Assembly (NCBI GenBank): GCA_050951845.1 | Contig: JBMNJV010000002.1 | Coordinates: forward strand, 62,001 to 126,000 | DNA from: UBA5436 sp050951845 | GTDB lineage: Bacteria > Bacillota > Clostridia > Saccharofermentanales > DTU023 | Length of the DNA stretch: 64,000 nt | Direction: 5' to 3' | The notes under the pieces: generated by a model | The model's input: the letters and a program-made list of their open reading frames with translations, nothing else | Told to the model about the DNA's origin: nothing | Databases searched by the model: none | Shown: positions 1 through 7,586 of the stretch, piece by piece | Layout: each line of letters opens with the position of its first letter | How positions within the stretch are numbered: the stretch's first letter is position 1 | Translations under genes and position numbers: made by a program

Positions 1-1301
1 CGCTCGGCATCCGAGCCTGTATTGTTTTCCGGCAAATCCGTGCGTGAACCGAGAATAATCACAAGATCACCCGGTATCAGTCTTTGCCGATCAGCTGATT
101 CCGGAGATTTATATGTTAAAAGACCGGCAATTTCATATCCTTGCGCGGTAAATTGATCGGAATAATATTCTTTTACATAGCTTAGCGATAAATCGGACTT
201 TTTCGTATAAAGCGATACCTGTTTTGTTTGTTCACGCAGAACATTGATCCGTTTTATATTTTTCAAAATTTCAGTTTGTTGTTTCTGCGATATTCTTGAT
301 GATTTTACCGGGATTTTTAGAGTAGAACGGGTTGTCAAGCGCATTGCCTTGATCGGTTTTTCTCCTTTAACCATACTTGCTTTAATCAATCCGGCAAACG
401 TACCCGGATCTCCGATTTCAGTCCTATCGGTAAGGGTACCGATTTGTAAAGTAAAATTCCAATTTAAAGAATCAGGATCATCGGCGTTTACAATTTGTTC
501 GAGATATTCAGACAAACTCATATTGTTGAACTCAGCTGTAAACCGGTCATGACTTGCTTTAATTTGAGGATCAAGATCGTGTGCAAACGTAACTTCACCC
601 AAATCGGTTTTAATGTTCTTGTTTTCTGCTGACCAAATTCGATCCAGTAAATAAAGCTCGCTTTCCAATAAGTTGCGTTTTTCCTTTTTAAATGCTTTCC
701 GGAATTTTTGCAATTCTTCACAATCGATTTTCAGCTTATATTTTTCTTTGAATCCTGCTAATTCTTTTACTGATAATTCGGTAAAACCGGTAATTTCCGG
801 AATTCGGTCCGGTTGTTGAAGTACATTCACCAGATTATCAACCGGTCTTAATTTCGAGATGCTCAAGTTAGCTTGATCTATCAGCAATTCTTGTATTAAT
901 TGTTTTTCCGAATCTGAAACCGGTTGCGTAAACACCAATATTTCCGAACTTCGTACAAACAAATCGCGATAAGGATAATAAAACTTTAACAAACGCAAAC
1001 CGCTGGCGGCTTTCAAATCATATTTTTGATGACTTGGGGTTAAAGGTAATATATAATCCTGATCAAACAATTCGGTCGGATCAACAACATAGTCCAATCC
1101 CAAGGTAGAGAAGACTTGATAATTAACACGCCAAACTTCTTCTATGGTCAAACCCTGTACTTCAAAACGAGAAAAACGGCGCATTCCGGATGCTGCTTTT
1201 ATACCTAAATTCGTATCCAATTCACGCTTGATCGCTTGTAAACGCACATCATAAAGCGGTTCACGCTCAATGAAAATCGTTGAAATTTTATTCTCTTCCA
1301 T
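1..1301 (-). CDS. Divergent PurL-like protein (FGAM synthase family), partial
   Basis: The frame is open from an ATG at 1301 to the window edge (at least 433 residues, C-terminus missing). A GAGAGAGG ribosome site precedes the ATG, which overlaps the end of htpG by 14 nt, so translation is probably coupled. The N-terminus follows the clostridial single-chain phosphoribosylformylglycinamidine synthase pattern: IFIE near residue 9, then DV, an NLGI segment, VFS near 63-65, and a linker with SDSEKQLI. The stretch at about 375-420 (VKEYY, PGDLVIILG) also aligns with PurL. The family hallmarks are absent. The usual WSDHCRH motif is IWSAENKN (222-229), and the ATP-site NETHNHP / PFGGA block is missing, replaced by a shorter unrelated segment around 262-304. 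I infer a PurL-derived protein without normal ATP-site chemistry. The frame is intact, so it is not an obvious pseudogene. Confidence 0.72.
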   Translation of the reverse strand, partial: MEENKISTIFIEREPLYDVRLQAIKRELDTNLGIKAASGMRRFSRFEVQGLTIEEVWRVNYQVFSTLGLDYVVDPTELFDQDYILPLTPSHQKYDLKAASGLRLLKFYYPYRDLFVRSSEILVFTQPVSDSEKQLIQELLIDQANLSISKLRPVDNLVNVLQQPDRIPEITGFTELSVKELAGFKEKYKLKIDCEELQKFRKAFKKEKRNLLESELYLLDRIWSAENKNIKTDLGEVTFAHDLDPQIKASHDRFTAEFNNMSLSEYLEQIVNADDPDSLNWNFTLQIGTLTDRTEIGDPGTFAGLIKASMVKGEKPIKAMRLTTRSTLKIPVKSSRISQKQQTEILKNIKRINVLREQTKQVSLYTKKSDLSLSYVKEYYSDQFTAQGYEIAGLLTYKSPESADRQRLIPGDLVIILGSRTDLPENNTGSDAE

Positions 1302-3192
1302 TTGAGCCTCTCTCTGTCGACTTAAAAGCAAATTGTGCACTCGATTCTAAAAATTCTATAAATTCCGTTCCTTTTAGGCTGCCCTGACCTAATTTAGCTA
1401 ATTTTAAGAAATAACTGATTAAATCCAGCGCCTGATCCTGATTTAAATTTTCCAGACGCTCCAATAGCGGTTGATCCGTATTCACGATCAAAGAGGGTTT
1501 ATTATCTTCTTTTTCCAACATTTGTTTAATAGATTCGAGCATTTGTTCATCACCTGATCTTTCGACTTGATCCAAAAGATCTTTCATCCGTCTCAGCTCC
1601 TCGCTTTCGCGAATCAATAAAGGCAGACTGTTCGCACCGCTTGCTTGGTATTTAATTTCATATTGATCCACATCAAGTGATCGCAAGAGGTCCGTCAAAA
1701 TAGTTTTTTGTTCCTGAGCAATCTCTTCTGCATGTTTGCCCGTTTGTTCCGTAGCCGCTTCCGCATCTACCCTGACAAATTTAAATTTGCCTTGTGAATT
1801 AAATTCGACATAGGACATCCATTGCAAATCAATATCTTGATCCAAAACGTAGACTGTTTTGCCTTGTTTCTGTGCCATTGCAGTATAAGCCGATAATTCA
1901 TTTTCGCCCGGAGTGTAGTACACATTACCTTCGCTGATATCTTTCAAAGCTGTGTATTCACCGGTTACATCCTTAATTAAAGCAATATCCTGAACGCGTT
2001 CCGAAAAATTCCGATCGCTCATCATACCGTATTTGACAAACACTTGGAGATACTGCCACCATTCTTGATATTGATCAGGTTCCTTACGTTTTACTTCCAA
2101 CAAACGATCTGCAACTTTTTTCACAATATGCGAAGATAGTTTTCTTACATATTGATCATCCTGCAAAAAGCTGCGTGAAACGTTAAGCGGTAAATCCGGA
2201 CAATCAATACAGCCCCTTAACAGGAAGAGAAATTCCGGAATAATCTCCGGGATATTATCAGCAACATAGACTTGATTATAGAAAACCTTGATTCTGCCCT
2301 CCAGTCTTTCATATTGCAGATCAAGTTTCGGAAAATATAGTATCCCTTTAACTCGGAAAGGATAATCTAAATTGAGATGAACCCAGAATAAAGGTTCTTT
2401 GCCATCGGGAAATACTTCATAATAAAAATCTTTATATTCCTGTTGTTCAACCTGAGCCGGTCGTTTATTCCATAACGGATCAGGATTGTTGATCGGTTTT
2501 TCCGTTTCCTGTTCAGTTGCAGTTGCCTCAAGATTGTCATCTGTTTTTTCAGTTTCATCTTTTTCTTTGAGCAGATTAAAATAGATCGGATATTGCATAA
2601 ACTGACAATATTTTCTGAGGATCGCCCGCAATTCAAATTCGGTATATTGCCGGACAGCATCATCAGTCAAATGCATGATGATGTCAGTTCCTGCCGTCTC
2701 ACGCTGCCCCTGAGTCATTTCAAATTCGATTCCCTCTTCACTTTGCCAATGCACTGCCGGTTGATCCTCAAAGCAACTCTTAGTCTGGATTTCTACTTTA
2801 TCCGCTACCATAAAAGCGGAATAAAATCCCAAACCGAAATGACCGATAATTTGGGATTTCGGATCTCCCTCATCTTGATATTTTTCTACAAAATCCACTA
2901 AACCGGAATAAGCGATTTCATTGATGTAATTATCTACTTCTTCCGCAGTCATACCGATTCCGTTATCTGAAACTGTCAAGGTCCGATTTTTCTGATCCAA
3001 AACAATATCTATCCGAGGATTGGCAAATTCATCAACTTGACCTAAATTTGCCAAATGTTGGCGTTTAATAATTGCATCAACTCCGTTAGACACAATTTCA
3101 CGCAAGAAAATGTCTTGTGAAGAATAAAGCCATTGTCTGATTATCGGAAAAATATTTTCTGTTGTTACTGAAATCTTACCTTTTTTGTTCAT
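1288..3192 (-). CDS. htpG: Molecular chaperone HtpG (bacterial Hsp90)
   Basis: This is an ATP-dependent cytosolic dimeric chaperone of the GHKL ATPase superfamily. The N-terminal nucleotide site shows FLREIVSN (E32, N36), DNGIGM (76-81) and the GHFGLGFYSAF lid region (117-127). The middle domain has the clostridial-type KGILYFPKL segment and a NVSRSFLQ stretch. An acidic Glu/Thr-rich insertion precedes NNPDPLWNKRP, a known feature of this HtpG subgroup. The start is taken at 3192, 9 nt after AAGGGGG; an upstream in-frame ATG at 3219 lacks a ribosome site. Length is 634 residues, normal for the family. It is followed immediately by the PurL-like gene. I saw no CIRCE element upstream. Confidence 0.95.
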   Translation of the reverse strand: MNKKGKISVTTENIFPIIRQWLYSSQDIFLREIVSNGVDAIIKRQHLANLGQVDEFANPRIDIVLDQKNRTLTVSDNGIGMTAEEVDNYINEIAYSGLVDFVEKYQDEGDPKSQIIGHFGLGFYSAFMVADKVEIQTKSCFEDQPAVHWQSEEGIEFEMTQGQRETAGTDIIMHLTDDAVRQYTEFELRAILRKYCQFMQYPIYFNLLKEKDETEKTDDNLEATATEQETEKPINNPDPLWNKRPAQVEQQEYKDFYYEVFPDGKEPLFWVHLNLDYPFRVKGILYFPKLDLQYERLEGRIKVFYNQVYVADNIPEIIPEFLFLLRGCIDCPDLPLNVSRSFLQDDQYVRKLSSHIVKKVADRLLEVKRKEPDQYQEWWQYLQVFVKYGMMSDRNFSERVQDIALIKDVTGEYTALKDISEGNVYYTPGENELSAYTAMAQKQGKTVYVLDQDIDLQWMSYVEFNSQGKFKFVRVDAEAATEQTGKHAEEIAQEQKTILTDLLRSLDVDQYEIKYQASGANSLPLLIRESEELRRMKDLLDQVERSGDEQMLESIKQMLEKEDNKPSLIVNTDQPLLERLENLNQDQALDLISYFLKLAKLGQGSLKGTEFIEFLESSAQFAFKSTERGSNGRE

Positions 3193-3277
3193 TAAATATA
3201 CCCCCTTGAAATAACACATTTATAAGATAACACAAATCATTATTTACTGACAGATTCTTTGTGCAATCGATGGGAGC

Positions 3278-5332
3278 TTATCTTAATAACGAGGCATATA
3301 TATAGCCTGTTTTACCCGAATATGTGAATTTGACCCAGTTACCTACTAACACTCCGCTTACCTGCCTGTTTGCCGGTAAGGAACCTATCACACTGCCGTT
3401 CGGGGCATTTCTTACGTTGACAGAACTTTTCGTATAGCCCGTTACAGGCGGATTTGTTGTCGTGGTTACACTCATGGCTGCATAGGCTGTACTTCCGTTG
3501 TACGTGAACTTCAGCCAGCTTCCTTCGATTGTGCCGCTCACCAGGATCGGCATTTTGAGTGTTGTTATTATATTGCCGTTCGGAGAGCTTCTGATGATCG
3601 AATTCGCTACTATATAACGTGTCACTTTGACCGGCGTTGACTGTAACAATGAAGCATAGATATAACCGGTCTTGTTGTTATAGGTAAATCTCACCATATT
3701 TCCTACCAGAACTCCTTTTACCTGACGTCCGATCGGAATTGTCCCGATAACGGATCCACCGGGAGCATTTCTTACATTAACTGCACTTTTAGCATAACCG
3801 GTAATTGCCGGATTGTTAGTCGTAGTTAAGCCGGTTGCCACATAGGCGGGGTTGCCGTTATAGCTGAACTTCAGCCAGGCTCCTTCCAGTGTCCCGTTTA
3901 CCAGGATCGGCATTTTGAGCGTTGTTATTATATTGCCGTTCGGAGAACTCCTGATAATCGAATTAGCTACTATATAGCGTGTTACATTTACAGGATCCGC
4001 CTGCAGCATGGGTGCATAGACATAACCGGTTGTACCGGAATAAGTAAATCTGACCCAATTAACTTCTAAGGTCCCGCTTACTTTGTGACCTCTGAGCAGT
4101 GTGCCGGTTACTGATCCGTGAGGGCTATTTCGTATATTTGTTGTACTCCCGGCATAGCCCGTAAGCGGCGGTGAGACACGTATACTTGTTATACAATTCG
4201 GATCTGCGTAGGCATTTTGTCCTTTATACGTAAATTCGAAACAATTTCCTATAAGTGTTCCTCTTACATGGATCGGCATTTTTAACGTTTCGATTATTTG
4301 TCCATCGGACATTCTTCTGATATTAGAATACGCTTTGACATATTGATTGCCCAGTAAAGATGCATCAGGTTCAAAACAATGTTCTCTGATTTGTGCAATG
4401 TTCGGATCTATGGCAATGGTATTGTTATCGCCGTCAATAATTTCCTGAATACTGTCAGGAATAGATGCTTGGACTACACCACAGTTCATAAAGCAGCCCA
4501 TTCCGATATGCGTGACATTCTCCAAAATCGTGACCTGTGTAAGGGACGGGTTGAAGGCAAAAGCATGTGCTTCAATTCGGGTGACACTGTCCGGAATGAT
4601 TACACTCGTGAGCAGATTGGCATAAAAGGCTTCCCTTTGGATTTCTGTGACACTGTCCGGGATGGTGACCTTCGTGAGATCATTCCAATAAAACGCCTCA
4701 CTACCTATTGTAGTAACTCCGTAAGGTATTGTTACGCTGGTAAGTTGCTTTGTGTAAAAAGCATTATCCCCGATGTGTTCCACTTGTACATTGTTTATAC
4801 TGGGAGGAATGCTGACGTCTTTGCTCTCTCCTGTGTAATCCATGATGGTTCCGGTCACAGGATCAAATTGAAAATCTCCCTCCGGTGTATAGTTTTTTGC
4901 CCCCGTACCTTGCTTTGCAGAGGACAAAGTATGATCGGTGACTTGATCGTCTGTCTTGCCTTTCAACGTATCCGTTAATTGTTCCGCTTCGTCTGCAGGA
5001 TCAAGTGCTGACTCGTCCGGCGTTTCTGCAACAACTTCTTCCGACTCTTGTCCCGCTTCAACTGTTTCAACATCTTCGTCAGTTGTTTCAATCACTTCGT
5101 CTAAAGCAGATGATGTGTCAGTTTTTTCTGCTTGTTCAAAGGTTGGTTCAGATGTTTCAGGAATCGGGTCAGACGGTAGTTCAGGCAAATTTCCATCTGG
5201 TTCAAGTGCCGTTTCTATTGATGTATCTATTGTTGTTTCAGCTAGGACCTGCTGAGGGACAATAACTGACGTAATCAATATGAGCGATATCATAAGAATT
5301 AACATCTGGATTCTCAAGTACAATTTCTTCAT
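3278..5332 (-). CDS. Secreted LRR (BspA-type) and SH3-repeat surface protein 1
   Basis: 684 residues. A signal peptide (Lys-rich start, hydrophobic core, cleavage near residue 31 after VLA) is followed by an acidic Glu/Thr/Ser-rich linker (about 32-150). About five 23-residue Treponema/BspA-type leucine-rich repeats with the SVTIPDSVTxIGxxAF pattern occupy about 150-310. The C-terminal half holds six bacterial SH3-like repeats alternating between two subtypes: NSIIRSSPNGNIITTLKMP and VNVRNAPGGSVIGTIP. It ends at the last SH3 repeat, with no LPXTG, membrane anchor or CWBD repeat. The start is supported by AAAGGAG. Known proteins of this architecture are cell-surface adhesin-like; ligand and wall attachment are inferred only. 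It is the most LRR-poor secreted member of the five-gene cluster. Confidence 0.9.
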   Translation of the reverse strand: MKKLYLRIQMLILMISLILITSVIVPQQVLAETTIDTSIETALEPDGNLPELPSDPIPETSEPTFEQAEKTDTSSALDEVIETTDEDVETVEAGQESEEVVAETPDESALDPADEAEQLTDTLKGKTDDQVTDHTLSSAKQGTGAKNYTPEGDFQFDPVTGTIMDYTGESKDVSIPPSINNVQVEHIGDNAFYTKQLTSVTIPYGVTTIGSEAFYWNDLTKVTIPDSVTEIQREAFYANLLTSVIIPDSVTRIEAHAFAFNPSLTQVTILENVTHIGMGCFMNCGVVQASIPDSIQEIIDGDNNTIAIDPNIAQIREHCFEPDASLLGNQYVKAYSNIRRMSDGQIIETLKMPIHVRGTLIGNCFEFTYKGQNAYADPNCITSIRVSPPLTGYAGSTTNIRNSPHGSVTGTLLRGHKVSGTLEVNWVRFTYSGTTGYVYAPMLQADPVNVTRYIVANSIIRSSPNGNIITTLKMPILVNGTLEGAWLKFSYNGNPAYVATGLTTTNNPAITGYAKSAVNVRNAPGGSVIGTIPIGRQVKGVLVGNMVRFTYNNKTGYIYASLLQSTPVKVTRYIVANSIIRSSPNGNIITTLKMPILVSGTIEGSWLKFTYNGSTAYAAMSVTTTTNPPVTGYTKSSVNVRNAPNGSVIGSLPANRQVSGVLVGNWVKFTYSGKTGYIYASLLR

Positions 5333-5640
5333 AAGCCGGACTCCTTTATCCTCATCGAAAAATAATTTGGTTTTGAAATTTTTAAAAGATGTTTACGGGT
5401 TTCAGCAATAATTTGCGATGTTTTGATAAGTTTTCGTGTTTATAAGAAATAAGTTTCAGTTGATATTGCAATTAATATATTTTCCGGATTTATATGATAT
5501 TATGATAAATCATTAGAAATTCCCGGTCAATTAAGAGCAAATAATTTTAAAAACAGATTTCTCAAACATAAATCGCAGAATGAGAAATCTGTTATAAAAT
5601 TGCAGCAAAAGAATAATTGTCAGTAATTTGCACTGCAGAA
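5333..5640. other. Intergenic region upstream of surface protein 1
   Basis: 308 nt without a gene. It holds the terminator at 5552-5593 and an AT-rich stretch that presumably carries the promoter of the 3278-5332 gene. The GTATGC-N5-GCATAC palindrome found upstream of two paralogues is not present here. Confidence 0.5.
5552..5593 (-). terminator. Intrinsic terminator after the zinc-ribbon SH3 gene
   Basis: A 13-bp perfect inverted repeat (AACAGATTTCTCA / TGAGAAATCTGTT) lies about 50 nt past the stop at 5641. On the minus strand it is followed by TTTTTAAAATTATTT. Confidence 0.75.
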
Positions 5641-7248
5641 TTACTTTAATAATGACGAATGTACATAGCCGGTTCCGCCCGAATATGTGAATTTAACCCA
5701 GTTACCTTCCAAGGTTCCGGTAATTTTATGATCTGCGGATAACGAACCGATTACGCTGCCGTTCGGTTCACTTCTCACATTTACTTTGCTTTTGGTATGA
5801 CCGGTAATAGAGGGCGATGTAGTTGTTGTTACGCTCAGATGAACATATGCCGTTTTATCTGCATACGTAAATTTGAGGTTGTCTCCTTCAATTGTACCCG
5901 TTACATAGATCGGCATTTTCAGTTTTTCAACTACAGCTCCGCCGGGAGCACTTCTGATATTGGAACCGGTTTTGATGTAACATGTTGATTTGACAGGATC
6001 TGCTTGCAGTAACGAAGCAGCCACATAGCCTGTTTTATCTGAATAATCAAATTTAATCCAATTACCTTCCAACGTTCCGCTTATTTCCTGACCTACAGAT
6101 AACGTACCCAACACATTGCCATCCGGGGCATTTCTTACATTAGCAGAACTGTTGATATAACCGTTAATTGATGGTGATGTGGTTGTTGTTACACTAAGAT
6201 CTGCATATACCGTTTTATCATTGTGCGTAAACTTGAAGTAATCACCTTCAATTGTTCCGGTAGCATAAATCGGAATTTTCAGTGTTTCAACAACTTCTCC
6301 GTCGGGTGCACTTCTGATATCGGAACCTGCATTTAGATAAAAACTGTCGCTTAAGGATACTCCGGAACCAAAACAATGTTCAAGAATTTGTGTAGTGCTC
6401 GGATTGGCAACAAGTACAAATATGTCTCCATCTGAATCGATGTCGGTAATTGCCACAATACTATCGGGAATTGAAGCAGAACTTACCGTATTTTGCTTAA
6501 AAGCTTTTTTTGCAATACTGGTGACGGAATCCGGAATTTTGATTGTCGTAAGGGACGAACAGTCGATAAATGCTTCATAACCGATACTCGTTACCGATAA
6601 TCCGTCAATTTCCCGCGGAACATTCAAAGAAGTTTCATTCACGGTAACATCAGCAATCTCAATTGTATTGTCGGTAAAAATATGATAAACATACCCTGCG
6701 GGATCTTGTGATTTTATATCTCGTTCTTTATATTCTTTTACGGCTGCATGCATATCAGCTTCAGCTTTTGCGGTTCCGTCACTCACATTCCCTTCTGCAT
6801 CTTCAAGTTTTGCCATATCCTTTTGATTGTCCGGATCAACTGCTTCATAGGAAAGTTTCCCCTGCTCGTTAGTCATAAGCTTTTTACCCGTAATTCCTGA
6901 GAAAAAAATCAAATAGATTCCTGCGGCAAGTACCACCACCAGAACAGGGATTAAAATCGCTAAAAGCTTGCGTTTTTTACGAACATTCGGTTTTTGATAA
7001 GGTTCTTCAGTAACTGCCGGTTGATGTGTAGACGGATAAGAAAAATTATTTTGTGTTTGCTGCCACGGATATGCATAGGATACACCCTGTGAATCAGGTT
7101 GTTGCTGAGCAGGCGATACTGATGACGGATAGCCCGCAGTTTGTTTTCCGTCCGGAACATAATGGCCTCCTTTCAGAGGACTCCCGCAATTTTCACAAAA
7201 GTCAAGATCTTTTTCACCCAGATCGAAATTACATATTGGACAAAACAT
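5641..7248 (-). CDS. Zinc-ribbon, single-pass membrane protein with LRR and SH3 repeats
   Basis: 535 residues. The N-terminus has two CxxC knuckles (C3/C6 and C18/C21), a zinc-ribbon. A Pro/Gln/Ser-rich linker follows (30-85), then Arg/Lys residues and one membrane segment (about 95-117), implying a cytoplasmic N-terminus and an outside C-terminus. The outer part contains a charged segment, two or three BspA-type leucine-rich repeats (SIGYEAFIDC region) and four SH3 repeats in two alternating pairs like those of its neighbours. It has no cleavable signal peptide, unlike the four paralogues. The start is supported by GAGGTGCGAAT. Zinc-ribbon plus TM plus extracellular sensor-like domains are known in Firmicutes, but no function is assigned. 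It could anchor or report on the surface array. Confidence 0.88.
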   Translation of the reverse strand: MFCPICNFDLGEKDLDFCENCGSPLKGGHYVPDGKQTAGYPSSVSPAQQQPDSQGVSYAYPWQQTQNNFSYPSTHQPAVTEEPYQKPNVRKKRKLLAILIPVLVVVLAAGIYLIFFSGITGKKLMTNEQGKLSYEAVDPDNQKDMAKLEDAEGNVSDGTAKAEADMHAAVKEYKERDIKSQDPAGYVYHIFTDNTIEIADVTVNETSLNVPREIDGLSVTSIGYEAFIDCSSLTTIKIPDSVTSIAKKAFKQNTVSSASIPDSIVAITDIDSDGDIFVLVANPSTTQILEHCFGSGVSLSDSFYLNAGSDIRSAPDGEVVETLKIPIYATGTIEGDYFKFTHNDKTVYADLSVTTTTSPSINGYINSSANVRNAPDGNVLGTLSVGQEISGTLEGNWIKFDYSDKTGYVAASLLQADPVKSTCYIKTGSNIRSAPGGAVVEKLKMPIYVTGTIEGDNLKFTYADKTAYVHLSVTTTTSPSITGHTKSKVNVRSEPNGSVIGSLSADHKITGTLEGNWVKFTYSGGTGYVHSSLLK

Positions 7249-7586
7249 ATTCGCACCTCTAAAATTATAGCCAAATTATTATCATGTCGTTTAATGTTAC
7301 AGGTTATTTATATAAAATACTTTATTAATAAATTATATCATCATTTGAACATAAGAGAAAAGAATACAAATAAAACCATAATGTCTCAAATTCCACTTTC
7401 CTCTCAATTTATCTTTCGGCATGATTGTTTCTTCTTTTCATCACTATAATAATGAGGTAAATATTTCCGTTTTACCAAATAAGTAAATTCGACCCGGATG
7501 CTTACATTGTCTATTAGATTTTCTGCTTATTTCATAATATTAATGTCTCTTCTCTACTCCATTCGAATTATTAGATTAATATTGCT
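7249..7586. other. Intergenic region with decayed SH3 gene end
   Basis: 338 nt without an intact gene, very AT-rich. On the minus strand, 7444-7500 encodes a degraded copy of the last SH3 repeat (see separate entry). The part nearest 7248 has GAGGTGCGAAT, the ribosome site of the zinc-ribbon gene. I see no convincing terminator for the gene ending at 7587. Confidence 0.5.
7444..7500 (-). pseudogene. Remnant of an SH3-repeat gene 3' end
   Basis: One frame reads RVEFTY, matching the paralogues' WVKFTY or MVRFTY. After a one-base shift the next frame reads GKTEIFTSLL followed by a stop (TAG), matching GKTGYIYASLL at the paralogues' C-termini. The order, spacing and closing stop fit a frameshifted fossil of a sixth cluster member. 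Confidence 0.6.

Noticed and set aside
3193..3277. CIRCE or other heat-shock operator before htpG
   Set aside because: No TTAGCACTC-N9-GAGTGCTAA-like inverted repeat is present in the 85 nt.
4379..5265. Plus-strand reading frames across surface protein 1
   Set aside because: They are antisense to a clear secreted protein. Their Ser/Ala/Val-rich composition mirrors the acidic low-complexity linker on the other strand, and no ribosome site or homology is seen.
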